Shown one piece after another: positions 24,882-32,737 of a DNA stretch of 64,000 nucleotides. Location of the stretch: positions 248,001 to 312,000 of the forward strand of contig NZ_JAVESS010000001.1 in assembly GCF_034006445.1 (NCBI RefSeq). The letters run 5' to 3'. Made by a program: the position numbers and the translations under genes. The notes beneath the pieces were generated by a model. That model saw only the letters and a list, made by a program, of their open reading frames with translations, was not told the origin of the DNA and made no database searches. This DNA comes from Desulfovibrio sp. (GTDB taxonomy: Bacteria > Desulfobacterota > Desulfovibrionia > Desulfovibrionales > Desulfovibrionaceae). Within the stretch, counting starts at the first letter, position 1. The number at the start of each line of letters is the position of its first letter.

Positions 24882-26240
24882 CTATGCCCGGGTAACGCTG
24901 GGGGGAATGCATGTATCAACCTGTACTGCCTTAGCCAATGAAAGTTCCTTTGTTTCCGGTGCCCAAAGCCATGAGACTATTGTTCCTATAAGGGTCACCG
25001 CGGCAAGAAGAATCATGGTCGATGAAACTCCCAGATGATACATACTCACAGGGAGGCAGAAGGTTGAAAGTGCCGAGCCAAAACGGCTTACGGCTGTGGC
25101 AAGGCCAATGCCGCTGGAGCGAACTTCAGTGGGGAAGCTTTCCGCCGGAAAAACGCCAACCAGGTTGCTTACGGCTGAAAGGGTAAGAGTGAAGGCCGCG
25201 AAAATGATTATCATCAGAACCGTCTGGTTGACGGGCAAGATGGCAAGACCGAGCAGGCCAACGGTCAGAATTATAAAAGAGTTAATTAAAAAGCCGCGCC
25301 TGGTGAATTGTATTGTGCACCAAATGCCAATAAGCGCCCCGACAATAAGCATGCAGTTAAGCAGCAAGCCAGTTACAAAGCCCTCCGCAATGTTCATCTG
25401 CTCCAAAATTTTCGGCAGGAACGTGTAGATAGCAAAGTAGGGCATCACAATACACACAAAGAAAATGCAGTTGAACAATGTGCGTTTGATGTACTTTCTG
25501 TCAAAAAGAACTTTATAACCCGTTGATTGATGGTGGTTAACAATTTCATCACCCAAAATAACATTGGGGCCAAAAACTTTGGTAAGCACGGCCTGGGCCT
25601 GTTCCGGGCGGCCCTGGTTTGCCAGCCAGCGCGGAGATTCCGGCGTGCCAATTCGGGCCAGACAGATAAGGATTGCAGGCACGCAGGGAGAAGCCAGAAC
25701 CCAACGCCATGCGTCATCACCCAGCATGCTGGATGAGAGCAGGGCCGTACCCACAAAGGTGGCTGCAACATAGCCCATGGTCCAGATAACGCTGAAGGAA
25801 CCAAGAATCGGCCCGCGGTGTTTTTTGGGGCAGAATTCTGCCAGGAGGGCATGCCCAACGCTGTAATCTCCACCAAGGCCGATACCCAGGAAAATTCGAC
25901 AAAGCGCCAGCTCTAGTGGTGTATTTACATAAAATTGAAATAAGGAACCCAGGGAAATAACAACAAAGCTGACGGAAAATATTTTTTGCCTGCCCAGCCT
26001 GTCGGAAATCCTGCCAAAAAAGAGGCTGCCGAGAAAAAGCCCTATCAAAGCAGAACTGCCAATAAAACCGCTCCAAAACGGGTCATTGCTGCCCATGTGT
26101 GCCGGGAGGCGGGTCATGGTAATTCCAATAAGGCCAAGAATGTATCCATCTACCAGGTGCGCCCCAAAAGTAAGCGCGGTAATTTTTAAATGAAATTTTG
26201 AAAGCGGCAGATCATCAAGAAGAACTTTTCCTGAACTCAT
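24882..26240 (-). CDS. MFS transporter (metabolite:H+ symporter type)
   Basis: This 452-residue protein has 12 membrane helices. GRISDRLGRQK in the loop between helices 2 and 3, a R-x3-G-x-GxGG block in helix 4, and PAESFPTEVRSSG in the second half are signatures of the sugar/aromatic-acid/organic-acid symporters. The ATG at 26240 has GGAG six bases upstream, which includes an alternative ATG at 26252. It is the distal gene of the catabolic block with malic enzyme, LysR, aldehyde dehydrogenase and aldo/keto reductase, and is a likely uptake system for its substrate, perhaps an organic acid. Confidence 0.9.
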   Translation of the reverse strand: MSSGKVLLDDLPLSKFHLKITALTFGAHLVDGYILGLIGITMTRLPAHMGSNDPFWSGFIGSSALIGLFLGSLFFGRISDRLGRQKIFSVSFVVISLGSLFQFYVNTPLELALCRIFLGIGLGGDYSVGHALLAEFCPKKHRGPILGSFSVIWTMGYVAATFVGTALLSSSMLGDDAWRWVLASPCVPAILICLARIGTPESPRWLANQGRPEQAQAVLTKVFGPNVILGDEIVNHHQSTGYKVLFDRKYIKRTLFNCIFFVCIVMPYFAIYTFLPKILEQMNIAEGFVTGLLLNCMLIVGALIGIWCTIQFTRRGFLINSFIILTVGLLGLAILPVNQTVLMIIIFAAFTLTLSAVSNLVGVFPAESFPTEVRSSGIGLATAVSRFGSALSTFCLPVSMYHLGVSSTMILLAAVTLIGTIVSWLWAPETKELSLAKAVQVDTCIPPSVTRA

Positions 26241-26454
26241 GATAAACTCCATAAAATTATGAGGGTAGGTACAATTTACACAGCCTTGGTATCCATTATT
26301 ACGTTTATTGGTTAATATTTGCGCTGCCTACGTGAATCTGGGCTATTGGATCACTGCAGTTTGCTACTTTTTCAGGCAGTCTTCAGCCTGCTTTCAGGTC
26401 AGTTTTGTCTGACCTTCATGCTGCGCGTTACTTGCCATCAATTGTGTCAGCTTC

Positions 26455-26605
26455 TAGAGCAGATTGACTTTGAAATGTGTAGCATTTCAAAGTGTTCATT
26501 CAGTTGAAAAATGTGATTTTCAGCTGAACCCACGCCACGTTGTGGCGCGCTGCACTTCCGTGCAGCCTTAGAGCATTGACACTTTTTCAAAGTTAAAATG
26601 CTCTA
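26455..26605 (+). repeat. Dispersed repeat R1, complete copy B with terminal inverted repeats
   Basis: The left end TAGAGCAGATTGACTTTGAAA is matched, inverted, by TTTCAAAGTTAAAATGCTCTA at the right end. Inside are stem-loops GAAATG/CATTTC, TTGAAAAATGTGATTTTCAG and CTGCAC/GTGCAG. At 151 bp it has MITE-like structure and carries no coding sequence. It lies between the malic enzyme and MFS genes. Confidence 0.75.
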
Positions 26606-26633
26606 AAACAGCCTTAAGCCCCGATCTTCGCTG

Positions 26634-27953
26634 TTACTTCGTATAAGAAGACACAACGCTGCCAATACGTTCATGGGCCGCACAAATCCTTTCTTGAAGT
26701 GAGGCCGCGTACGCCCTCATGTCAGAAATCGGATTGCGTGCAACCCCAGAATCCATCGCTGCTCTGGCAACCGCTGGGGCGACAACCGCCAGCAAGCGTG
26801 GGTCAAGAGGTTTGGGGATTACGTAGTCCAACCCATACTGAAAGGATTCATTGCCGTAGAGGTTCTTGAGCTCTGCTGGCACTGGCTCTTTTGCCAGGGC
26901 AGCCAGGGCGAAAACTGCGGCCATTTTCATTTCTTCGTTAATCTGGGTTGCTGCGGTGTCGAGCGCGCCACGAAAAATGAAGGGAAAGCCGGAAACGTTG
27001 TTCACCTGATTGGGATAATCTGAGCGGCCCGTTCCCATGATGCAGTCCGGCCGGGCTTCTTTGGCAAGTTCGTAGCTGATTTCAGGATCCGGATTGGCAC
27101 AGGCCAACACAACCGGAGTGTTGGGGTGCATGTTTTTGACCATTTCCGGAGTAAGCAGGTCTTTTGAAGAAAGCCCCAGAAACATATCTGCGCCTTTTAA
27201 TACTTCCTCCAGGCTGCCAGCATTCTTTTCCTGTGCGAATTCGGTCTTGTAGCGATTCAAATCGCTACGTTGTTTGTGGATGAGACCTTTGGAATCAAAC
27301 ATAAAAAGGTTCTCAACCGTTACGCCAAGGGCTGTGTAGAGCTTTGCACAAGCAATACCTGCAGCCCCTGCCCCCACAATAACCACCTTCATATCCGCCA
27401 GCTTCTTTCCGGCAATATCAGCAGCATTAATAAGGGCTGCACCCGAAATAACCGCTGTACCGTGTTGGTCATCATGAAAAACCGGTATTTTCATTCTGGC
27501 CTTGAGCTGTTCCTCAATATAAAAGCATTCCGGAGCCTTTATATCTTCAAGGTTAATGCCGCCGAAGGTGGGCTCCAGCAGAGTGACGGATTGAATAAAT
27601 GCATCTGCATCTGTGGTATCAAGCTCCAGGTCAAAAACATCAATGTCTGCAAAGGCTTTAAAGAGCACTCCTTTGCCTTCCATTACGGGCTTGCTTGCAC
27701 TGGGGCCAATATTGCCCAGCCCAAGAACCGCCGTGCCGTTGGTAATAACGCCAACCAAATTGGCTTTGTTGGTGTAGGTTCCACTAAGGGAAGCATCCGC
27801 ATAAATAGCTCGACAGGCTTCTGCAACGCCGGGGGAATAGGCAAGGGCCAGGTCATTCGGAGTTGAACAGCTTTTTGAGGGTAATACTTCAAGCTTACCC
27901 GGCCTCGGCCTTGCGTGGTAGAGAAGTGCATCCTGAGAAGAAGTCTTTTTCAT
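26634..27953 (-). CDS. NADP-type malic enzyme (single-domain)
   Basis: This 439-residue enzyme would decarboxylate malate to pyruvate with reduction of NAD(P). Catalytic Y39 (LAYSPGV) and K94 (EGKGVLFK), metal ligands E136 and D137 (EDIKAPEC) and D162 (HDDQHGT), and the nucleotide fold GAGAAG (194-199) are present. Unlike MaeB it lacks the C-terminal phosphotransacetylase domain. The start has GGAGG nine bases upstream. It would act downstream of the divergent fumarase/aspartase-like lyase, feeding fumarate-derived malate to pyruvate; that link is inference. Confidence 0.93.
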   Translation of the reverse strand: MKKTSSQDALLYHARPRPGKLEVLPSKSCSTPNDLALAYSPGVAEACRAIYADASLSGTYTNKANLVGVITNGTAVLGLGNIGPSASKPVMEGKGVLFKAFADIDVFDLELDTTDADAFIQSVTLLEPTFGGINLEDIKAPECFYIEEQLKARMKIPVFHDDQHGTAVISGAALINAADIAGKKLADMKVVIVGAGAAGIACAKLYTALGVTVENLFMFDSKGLIHKQRSDLNRYKTEFAQEKNAGSLEEVLKGADMFLGLSSKDLLTPEMVKNMHPNTPVVLACANPDPEISYELAKEARPDCIMGTGRSDYPNQVNNVSGFPFIFRGALDTAATQINEEMKMAAVFALAALAKEPVPAELKNLYGNESFQYGLDYVIPKPLDPRLLAVVAPAVARAAMDSGVARNPISDMRAYAASLQERICAAHERIGSVVSSYTK

Positions 27954-28018
27954 TGCTACCTCCGGAGTTGTGCCAGGTGGCAGAAGTGATGAACTATTGT
28001 TAGGATTGTTAAAATAAT

Positions 28019-28052
28019 AAAAGCACTACATATAACAAAGCAGTGCTTCTTT
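28019..28052 (-). terminator. Terminator overlapping the LysR gene end
   Basis: On the minus strand AAGCACTGC pairs with GTAGTGCTT, followed by TTATTATTTT. The hairpin includes the last codons of the LysR gene, which ends at 28026. Confidence 0.65.
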
Positions 28053-28931
28053 TGAAATCCACTCGCAAAAGGCTTTGGCCATCTCGGACTGCCCCGGAGA
28101 AGTTTCTTCAAACCAGTATTTAAAGGGAGTGGTCACTGGCTCGCCCAGCGTAATAAGAAGCTTCTTTTTGAGCGCCAGTGAACCTAGGTTGGTATCGAGC
28201 ATAACCACGCCCAGCCCTTCAATGGCTGCGTTCATAGCCTGCTCCTGCGTGCTGAACTCCATTCCACTATTCAAGGCTGTAAGGCTTGGCACATACGAAC
28301 TGTCTGGGGATCTTTGCATCCAGTATTCCCAGTAAGGCAGCGGAGTTATGCCAGAAAGGGTATGAAGAATCGGGACGCTGTTTATGCCTTCTTTGCGGAT
28401 TTTATCCAGCAAAACCGGCGCGCAGACTGGCTGGATAAGTTCTTCAAAAAGCAGCTTGCCGTTAAGTGCAGCCATGCCACTGTGACCAAAGAAGACTTCA
28501 CAGTCGTACCCCCCAAAAGCCGTGGAGCCAGAAGTCGCAGGGGATGAGCCGTCCGTGTAGAGTGAGACAGCGCATTTTGTCTGCTCATAAAAGGTGACCA
28601 GGCGCGGGGCCAGCCAGCGTGTTGCAAATGAAGGAGGGGTCTTTACCGTAACTCTGTATCGCGGTCCGGCTTGCAGATGCTCAATACAGTCGTTAATTTC
28701 GGACAGTTTTTTGTGTAAAACCTGATGGAGCTCTCGCCCTGCTTCTGTCAGGCATAATCTGTTTTTCTGCCTGACAAAAAATTTTACATCCAACAGGATT
28801 TCAAGAGACTTAAGCTGGCGGCTTAATGCGCTTTGGGTGATGCAAAGCTCCCTGGCAGCAACTGTTACGCTGCCATGCCTTGCGATGGCTTCAAAGGCCT
28901 GTAAAAGCTTTGTATTCGGAAACATTAGCAT
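28026..28931 (-). CDS. LysR-family transcriptional regulator
   Basis: This 301-residue protein has an N-terminal winged HTH (residues 5-62: SVTVAARELCITQSALSRQLKSLE) and a substrate-binding-like effector domain. It sits in line between malic enzyme and aldehyde dehydrogenase in the catabolic block rather than divergent from it. A second ATG at 28925 is equally possible; the ribosome site is weak. It probably regulates the surrounding genes and the divergent lyase. Confidence 0.9.
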   Translation of the reverse strand: MLMFPNTKLLQAFEAIARHGSVTVAARELCITQSALSRQLKSLEILLDVKFFVRQKNRLCLTEAGRELHQVLHKKLSEINDCIEHLQAGPRYRVTVKTPPSFATRWLAPRLVTFYEQTKCAVSLYTDGSSPATSGSTAFGGYDCEVFFGHSGMAALNGKLLFEELIQPVCAPVLLDKIRKEGINSVPILHTLSGITPLPYWEYWMQRSPDSSYVPSLTALNSGMEFSTQEQAMNAAIEGLGVVMLDTNLGSLALKKKLLITLGEPVTTPFKYWFEETSPGQSEMAKAFCEWISKEALLCYM

Positions 28932-28989
28932 GGCGCTAAGCCCCTTTGATACATAAAGTGATCCGTTAGTGCAGCGAGAGTATTTGCAG

Positions 28990-29026
28990 GCCAGCCAGCC
29001 TTTATAAACGCGGCGGGCTGGCTGGC
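28990..29026. terminator. Inverted repeat between aldehyde dehydrogenase and LysR genes
   Basis: GCCAGCCAGCC (28990-29000) pairs with GGCTGGCTGGC (29016-29026). There is no T run, so it may be an attenuator or mRNA-stabilising hairpin rather than a true terminator. It begins 12 bp after the dehydrogenase stop. Confidence 0.5.
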
Positions 29027-29037
29027 ACTGCCTACAC

Positions 29038-30534
29038 CTAGAATGAAGTCAAAATACTTTTCACCTGCGTGAAGGCTTCCATGGAATGAATACCCATTTC
29101 ACGGCCCAAACCGCTTTGTTTCACGCCGCCAAAGGGAGCTGAAAAGTCATACTGCCCGTATTTATTGATAAAGATTTGCCCGGCCTGCAGTTCTCTTGCC
29201 ACCGTGTGGGCGCGGGCAAGGTTGGCGGTATAAAACCCTGCTGCCAGGCCGTATTCGGAGTTATTGGCAATTTCAATTGCCTGTTCGTCAGTCTTGAAGG
29301 GGAAGAGGCAAAGCAGCGGGCCAAAGATTTCTTCCTGGGCCAGCCTGCAGTTCGGGTCAACATCGCCATAAATGGTTGGCAGAACATAAAGCCCTTTGGC
29401 GATTTCACCTTTTTTCTCAGGCATTCCACCACAAAGCTTGTTCAGGCCAATGCGCTCGGCCTCTTCAAGGTAGCCGACAATAGATTCAAAATGGGCGCGG
29501 TGGCATTGGGCGCCCTGCTGGGTTTCAGGCTTGAGCGGATCACCCAGGCGGTAAGCCTTGGCCTTGGCAACGAGCTTTTCTGAAACTTCCTTGTAGATGG
29601 ACTCATGAATCAAGAACCGGGTCGGTTCCGTGCACTTTTCACCTTTTTGTGAAAACATTACATGGAAAGAACGGTTGATGGCTTCATCAAGGTTCGGGGT
29701 GTCTTCAAAGAAGATGCAAGGAGATTTTCCGCCAAGCTCAAGAGAAAGAGAGCGCAGGTGATTCTTCCCGGAATTTTCCATGATTTTTTTGCCGACCACG
29801 GTACTGCCGGTAAAGGAAATCTTGTTGACCTTTTTGGAAGTAGTCAGCGCATCACCAACGGCACGGCCCTGGCCCAAAACCATGTTAATAAGGCCGGCAG
29901 GAAGTTTTACCCTTTCAACCATCAGTTCCATAAAGCGGATAAAGCTCAGCGGGGTATAACTGCTTGGCTTTATAAGAACGGTGTTGTTGGCAGTAATGGC
30001 CGGGGCGAGTTTCCACATGGTCATAAGCAGGGGGAAGTTCCAAGGAACAATCAGCCCGCAAACGCCAAGCGGCTCGCGCACTATGTAGTTTAACGAGCCA
30101 TACCCCACCGGGCCAAGCTCGCCGTAAAATTTATCTGTCCATCCCGCGTAATAGTCGAAAACATCGGCAGAATCCGGCAAGTCGTCATTAAGAGACTCCA
30201 GGAATGTTTTGCCGTTTTGCAAGGTTTCGATCAGCGCGAGTTCTTCGGTATTTTCACGAACAACCTCGCCCAGTTGGCGCAAAAGACGGGCGCGCTCACG
30301 CGCGGGAAGCTTGCCCCAGGTTTGCTTTTTAAATTCGTCCTCAGCGCTGTCAATGGCGCACTCGAGCTGCTTCTGGCTAAGCGCAGCGTATTCACAGATT
30401 TTTTCTTCAGTGGCAGGGTTATAGAGGGTTATTGCTTCCCCTTCACCAGAAACCCATTGACCGTTAAAGTAACTTTTCTTTTCCTGTTTAAGCCATTTTG
30501 ATACACGCTCGAATAGAGCTGGTGAAACCTGCAT
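29038..30534 (-). CDS. NAD(P)-dependent aldehyde dehydrogenase
   Basis: This 498-residue member of the ALDH superfamily oxidises an aldehyde to its acid. N166 (PWNFP), the general base E266 (LELGGKSP) and the nucleophile C301 (KGEKCTEP) are in place, as is FTGST in the cofactor fold. The residues around C301 differ from the usual GQCC context, so the substrate class is unclear. ATG at 30534 follows AGGAG by five bases. It lies 170 bp downstream of an aldo/keto reductase gene on the same strand. Confidence 0.93.
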   Translation of the reverse strand: MQVSPALFERVSKWLKQEKKSYFNGQWVSGEGEAITLYNPATEEKICEYAALSQKQLECAIDSAEDEFKKQTWGKLPARERARLLRQLGEVVRENTEELALIETLQNGKTFLESLNDDLPDSADVFDYYAGWTDKFYGELGPVGYGSLNYIVREPLGVCGLIVPWNFPLLMTMWKLAPAITANNTVLIKPSSYTPLSFIRFMELMVERVKLPAGLINMVLGQGRAVGDALTTSKKVNKISFTGSTVVGKKIMENSGKNHLRSLSLELGGKSPCIFFEDTPNLDEAINRSFHVMFSQKGEKCTEPTRFLIHESIYKEVSEKLVAKAKAYRLGDPLKPETQQGAQCHRAHFESIVGYLEEAERIGLNKLCGGMPEKKGEIAKGLYVLPTIYGDVDPNCRLAQEEIFGPLLCLFPFKTDEQAIEIANNSEYGLAAGFYTANLARAHTVARELQAGQIFINKYGQYDFSAPFGGVKQSGLGREMGIHSMEAFTQVKSILTSF

Positions 30535-30704
30535 AACAACTCCTGATAACGGTTAATTCCGTAAAAGTAACACAACGTGTAGAGTTGTGTGCAAACTGGA
30601 GACTTTTGCACCAGCCTGCGGGTTTTGTTGTATGACGTTTTTAAAGAGTTTTTACTCTTTATTAATGGGCCATGTAGGAAACAATCGGAAAAGACGCTTG
30701 AGTT

Positions 30705-31724
30705 TTATACGTAAGGCGTTTTTGCCGGGCGTACTTCACGCGGGATGCGGCACTCAGCGTTGTAGTCATTAATGTGGTCACGGGGTGTGTAGTTGCGACT
30801 GATTTCGTAAAGGTCTTCATCGCTCAGCAAGGGCATATCCAATGCGTTCAAAGCCGAATCAAACTGTTCGGTTTTGTCTGCGCCAACAAGCATTACATCA
30901 ATGCCGGAATGTTGCAGTACCCATGCCTGTGCAATCTGGGCTGGCGGTACCCCGTGACGTTTGGCAACACGGTTTACTGACAGGGCAATTTCCTTGGAGA
31001 TGCCATCGCCAAACATTTCGTGGGTGAAAAAATCCGTTGTGTTGCGATTGGAGGAAAAGTCGCAGGAGAGAATGCCCCGGGCAAGCGGGCTGAAAGCAGA
31101 AACGCCGACCCCAGCATCCTGGCAGAACGGGATCATTTCCCGTTCTTCTTCACGGTATGCGGCGCTCAGTTGTAACTGCATGTTGACAGGTTTGTGCCAA
31201 CCGTTTTTTTCAGCTGTGTAATAGATCTTTGCAAACTGCCAGGACATCATGGTGGAGCAGGCCAGATAGCGCACCTTGCCGCTACGCACGAAGCTGTCCA
31301 TTGTTTCCCAGAATTCTTCAACAGGTGTGCTGGTGTCATAATAATGGAGCATGTATATATCAACATAGTCCATTTTAAGGCGCTTAAGGCTGCCGTTAAG
31401 GGCATTTTCAAGGTGAACACGAGAGTGCCCGCCGTTATTCACTCCGCCGCCAATGGGGTATCCAACCTTGGTGGCTACAACCACTTCATCGCGCGCCGTC
31501 ATGCGACGCAAAATGTTGCCGCAAACTTCTTCATTGGCCCCTGTTGAGTAAAAGTCAGCAAGGTCAATAAAGTTTACACCTTTTTCAAAGGCATACCTGA
31601 CAATCAGTTCACTTTCCTTTTCATCATAAATCCATGGCTTCCATTGTTTACTGCCCATGTTCATGGTGCCAAGGCACAATCTTGAAACATTTAATCCTGA
31701 TCTGCCAAGTTTGGTATACTTCAT
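30705..31724 (-). CDS. Aldo/keto reductase
   Basis: This 339-residue TIM-barrel oxidoreductase has the complete catalytic tetrad D54, Y59, K86 and H126 (IDLADFY, ATKVGY, MLHYYD). It would interconvert a carbonyl and an alcohol with NADPH. The start has AGGAG eight bases upstream. It is the first gene of the minus-strand catabolic block and is divergent from the lyase-fusion gene 1 kb away. A weak AAAGAG/CTCTTT hairpin with a T run follows it. Confidence 0.92.
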   Translation of the reverse strand: MKYTKLGRSGLNVSRLCLGTMNMGSKQWKPWIYDEKESELIVRYAFEKGVNFIDLADFYSTGANEEVCGNILRRMTARDEVVVATKVGYPIGGGVNNGGHSRVHLENALNGSLKRLKMDYVDIYMLHYYDTSTPVEEFWETMDSFVRSGKVRYLACSTMMSWQFAKIYYTAEKNGWHKPVNMQLQLSAAYREEEREMIPFCQDAGVGVSAFSPLARGILSCDFSSNRNTTDFFTHEMFGDGISKEIALSVNRVAKRHGVPPAQIAQAWVLQHSGIDVMLVGADKTEQFDSALNALDMPLLSDEDLYEISRNYTPRDHINDYNAECRIPREVRPAKTPYV

Positions 31725-32737
31725 AACTTAAACTCCTGAAGTAAGGTGGTTAAAATGGTTACCAAAAATGTTAGGTGCAGAATGTCGGGGCAATGCCCCT
31801 GTATACCTCCCCCTCAGCAAGTTTAGTAGCTTGCCAAACCCGCGTCGGGGGTATCTGTTGGCTAACCGAATGGGCGCTTCGACAGCATTGCTGTCGTCTC
31901 ACGGGCCGCTCGACTGATGCGTATGCTGGCACATGCCTTGTACACCCCAGCCCGAACGCATCGCGAGCAAACCTTGCAACCTCCCGCTTTTCGGCTGGCC
32001 GTAGACGTAATTGCAATAATCTCCTTCAAGACCTCATGCTTAGAGCCTAGGCGAACATGCGGTTGGCCCTGGGGTCTTTCCCCGTAAATTCCGGCCTTGA
32101 CTCTTCCGTGCCTGGATTTTTCATTTGCCAAACAGATTCTGGACTCATCGCATTCCCGCCACTCGTACGGTTCACCCGCCATTTGCGATTTTCAGTATTG
32201 AACGGTCAGGTTTTCAGTGAACTGAGATTCCTGCGATCTTTTCTGATGGGCTGTTTCCCTGAAATATCCGACAATTACTGAGCCTGTTTTTGTGGTGATT
32301 AATTGCCACAGAGTCAGGCGAATAACGGGTAAAGTGATACCGAGATATGCGCACAAAAAAAAAGGTGTTTCGATTGATAGCACTATATGGAGTTTTAAAC
32401 GGATGTATATTGCTTTTTTGGAACGCCATCTATTCCGTAGGGGAATAGATGGGAGGTTTGATTATTTTGTACCCATAAGCCAAAAAGTATGTTAGGATTA
32501 CACATTCTGTATCGTTCAATTATGAGGCTGTATATTTACCTGTAGTTAGGTGTTAGACGTTTGCCTTGTAACGCACGAGTTCTACCCACTAGTACAACCA
32601 TCTGGTTGTGGGTAGTTGTGATCAGGCATTTTACGTGTTTAGGCATAAAATTGGTGAGCATTGCTTAAGCCCTCTCGGCTACATACTTCTCTGGGCACCG
32701 CATAGCCACCCAGTCACCCGCCTGTAGGGAGGAAAGA
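31725..32737. other. 1 kb intergenic region, nothing recognised
   Basis: It divides the catabolic block from the lyase-fusion gene. Frames of up to 106 codons exist on the minus strand (31862-32182) and 91 codons on the plus strand (31775-32050), but they are mutually antisense, without ribosome sites. The 31780-32200 part is GC-rich with a CGACAGCATTGCTGTCG palindrome at 31875-31891, unlike the AT-rich 32200-32600 part, so it may be a relic insertion. Confidence 0.4.

Noticed and set aside
31862-32182. 106-codon minus-strand frame in the 1 kb gap
   Set aside because: Overlapped by an antisense frame of similar size, lacks a ribosome site and matches no family I recognise.
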